64,000 nucleotides of DNA, from assembly GCF_001999245.1 (NCBI RefSeq), contig NZ_CP019630.1, forward strand, positions 3,563,001 to 3,627,000, written 5' to 3'. This DNA comes from Roseibium algicola (GTDB lineage: Bacteria; Pseudomonadota; Alphaproteobacteria; Rhizobiales; Stappiaceae). Made by a program: the position numbers and the translations under genes. Numbering within the stretch: the first letter of the stretch is position 1; every line of letters begins with the position of its first letter. This document shows, piece by piece, positions 62,680-64,000 of the stretch. The notes beneath the pieces were generated by a model that saw only the letters and a list, made by a program, of their open reading frames with translations, searched no databases and was not told the DNA's origin.

Positions 62680-62694
62680 ATTACCTAGGGTAAT
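62680..62694. promoter_or_regulatory. Inverted repeat ATTACC-TAG-GGTAAT upstream of tolC
   Basis: Perfect 6-bp arms around TAG in the spacer between tolC and the GGDEF-EAL gene, 96 bp before the tolC start. Candidate regulator site. Confidence 0.4.
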
Positions 62695-62723
62695 ATTTGT
62701 TTGACGTCGCTTCTTTTAGGATA

Positions 62724-62739
62724 TTGATATTAATATCAA
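62724..62739. promoter_or_regulatory. 16-bp perfect palindrome TTGATATTAATATCAA
   Basis: Lies 41 bp past the GGDEF-EAL stop and 140 bp upstream of the tolC start, in an A+T-rich spacer. Could be a regulator site for tolC; it is too weak to be a terminator hairpin. Confidence 0.4.
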
Positions 62740-62780
62740 GGTTTAATTTGATAATAATTTAAGTTGAATTCAGTGATAAG

Positions 62781-64000
62781 TCAGCTTCCCGTTCGGTCTA
62801 AGCTCGGGTGAAACTTTTTGATCTGCGAAGGCAGTAGATGTTTCCCGAACAGAAAGCCCTGCACCTGCAGGCATCCGGCTTGTTGCAGGAATTGCAGCTG
62901 TCGTTCCGTTTCGACACCTTCGGCGATTACTGGGATCTTGAAGCTATGGCCGAGCAGAACGGCAGAGCGCAGGATTGCCCGGGCATGGGGGTTGGTTTCC
63001 AGCGACTGGGTGAAGGCTCTGTCGACCTTGATCTTGTCGAAGGGAAAGGCTTGCAGCGTGTTGAGCGAGGAATAGCCCTTGCCGAAGTCGTCCATGGCAA
63101 CGCGCACCCCCATTTTGCGCAGCGAGAGGATCGTCTCGTGAACCCGTTCGTGATCCTCGATCGGGGTGGATTCGGTGAGTTCTACTTCCAGGCGTTCTGC
63201 GGGCAGGCCTGTCTTCATCAGCACGGTGGAAACGAGACCGGCAAAATCGCAACGGGAGAACTGCAGCGGGGAAGCGTTGACCGACAGCGTTACCGGATTT
63301 TCCCAGCAGGCAGCTTCCTTGCAGGCAGCTTCGAGAACCCAATTGCCGATATCCAGGATGATGCCTGACCGTTCGGCAATCGGAATGAAGTCCTCCGGCG
63401 GAATCGGACCTTTTTCCGCGTGACGCCACCGGACCAGCGCTTCGTAGCCAATCAACTCGCCAGTCTTTGTCAGATTCTGTTTCTGGAAGACCAGGTTGAG
63501 CTGGTTTTCGAGCGTTGCATTGCGCAAGTCAGCCGCCAGGCCCGCCTCCCAGCGATTGGTTTCCTCCATGCCCGTGACATAGGGCTGGATGAGGTTGCCG
63601 CCGATCGATTTTGCTTGCTTGGCAGCAAGGTTTGCCCTTTGCACCAGCTTGTTCAGGTCCTTGCCGTCGCGCGGAAACACGGCAAGGCCAATACTGGAGC
63701 GGATGGACAGGCGGTAGGAATTCCACTGAACAGGCCTTCGGGCAAGGGAGCGAACCAGACGGGCGAAGTCTACGGCGTCATCCAATGTGTCGAGCGACGG
63801 ATTGATGACCAGAAATTCGTCACCGTAGAAGCGGGAGATGAAGACCCTGTCGCTCAGGTTGTTTTTCAGTGTATTGGCCAGGGTGCACAGGACAGTGTCG
63901 CCGACTTCGTAGCCGTGAAGGTCGTTGATGGCCTTGAACTGGTCCAGGCTGATCAGCACGACGGCGCATGTCTTGCCCTCCAGTTCGGCCTTTTCCAGAA
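62781..64000 (-). CDS. GGDEF-EAL c-di-GMP protein (partial, N-terminus off window)
   Basis: The frame is open past the right edge, so the N-terminal sensor is not seen; about 405 residues are visible. The GGDEF domain has RFYGDEFLVI, the first Gly of GGDEF being Tyr, which predicts loss of cyclase activity. The EAL domain looks complete: YEALVRW, SVNASPLQF, VELTESTP, AMDDFGKGYSSL, KIKVDRAF, IAEGVETE and the late QVQGFLFGK all carry the usual catalytic residues. It is therefore probably a c-di-GMP phosphodiesterase tuned by GTP or a sensor. Position beside the adhesin export locus suggests control of surface attachment. Confidence 0.9.
   Translation of the reverse strand, partial: LEKAELEGKTCAVVLISLDQFKAINDLHGYEVGDTVLCTLANTLKNNLSDRVFISRFYGDEFLVINPSLDTLDDAVDFARLVRSLARRPVQWNSYRLSIRSSIGLAVFPRDGKDLNKLVQRANLAAKQAKSIGGNLIQPYVTGMEETNRWEAGLAADLRNATLENQLNLVFQKQNLTKTGELIGYEALVRWRHAEKGPIPPEDFIPIAERSGIILDIGNWVLEAACKEAACWENPVTLSVNASPLQFSRCDFAGLVSTVLMKTGLPAERLEVELTESTPIEDHERVHETILSLRKMGVRVAMDDFGKGYSSLNTLQAFPFDKIKVDRAFTQSLETNPHARAILRSAVLLGHSFKIPVIAEGVETERQLQFLQQAGCLQVQGFLFGKHLLPSQIKKFHPSLDRTGS

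Noticed and set aside
1..64000. tRNA, rRNA, IS element, integrase or prophage genes
   Set aside because: None recognised. No transposase-like protein, no cloverleaf-like sequence and no attachment-site pair was noticed by eye; a tRNA scan was not possible here.

Overview
This is a G+C-rich chromosomal window from an alphaproteobacterium. Gene content suggests a marine Hyphomicrobiales of the Roseibium/Labrenzia (Stappiaceae) type: a DppA-type peptide transporter, quaternary-amine transport, dimethylglycine dehydrogenase beside a non-pyrrolysine MttB, an Acr3 arsenite pump, many solitary LysR/GntR/TetR regulators, and dispersed intergenic palindromes of the CTCATCC and GTCATYCCGG kinds. The genus is inference. 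No rRNA, tRNA, CRISPR array, IS element or prophage was recognised.

Layout. 1-755: start of a DUF2336 gene that runs off the left edge. 1054-6619: a large MscS-type channel, then glpD-glpK. 6917-12265: dppABCDF peptide transporter. 12421-14006: arsenic unit (ArsR with an operator over its own start codon, Acr3). 13985-16084: GntR regulator divergent from a DadA-like oxidoreductase. 16126-23310: GNAT, DUF2270 membrane protein, secreted SH3/MliC-like protein, Tex, TetR, RecD/Dda-like helicase. 23541-29347: amine oxidoreductase, desaturase/PhnD-like pair, 42-residue ORF, LysR, small secreted protein, and three copies of one palindromic element. 29436-33515: MttB-like methyltransferase and dimethylglycine dehydrogenase. 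33754-38793: FbpABC-like transporter split over two strands, plus an APH-fold protein lacking its catalytic residues. 38983-45724: Tat-exported metallo-beta-lactamase-fold protein with LysR, gnd, and a VOC/GhrA/TIM-barrel operon with divergent LysR. 46203-49187: ProXWV-type quaternary-amine transporter.

49351-64000 is the most unusual part: a complete type I secretion/adhesin locus. It has HlyD, two ABC exporters and a TolC channel flanking a 2,053-residue cadherin-like/RTX protein, followed by a GGDEF-EAL protein that runs off the right edge. Both ABC exporters have lost the LSGGQ signature, and each has lost further ATPase residues: one the Walker B glutamate and H-loop histidine, the other the Walker A lysine and Walker B aspartate. 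The adhesin holds seven near-identical 306-bp repeats (two adjacent units look identical base for base), a DUF642-like domain, a DUF4114 domain, a His/Asp-rich insert and C-terminal RTX nonapeptides.

How the genes fit together. Several units converge on small methylated amines and amino acids: uptake (ProXWV), demethylation (MttB, DMGDH), other FAD amine oxidoreductases and peptide import. GlpDK and Gnd are central carbon enzymes. The last 15 kb appears to make and export a surface adhesin, possibly under c-di-GMP control. Positions come from reading the sequence; family names come from motif recognition, not database searches.
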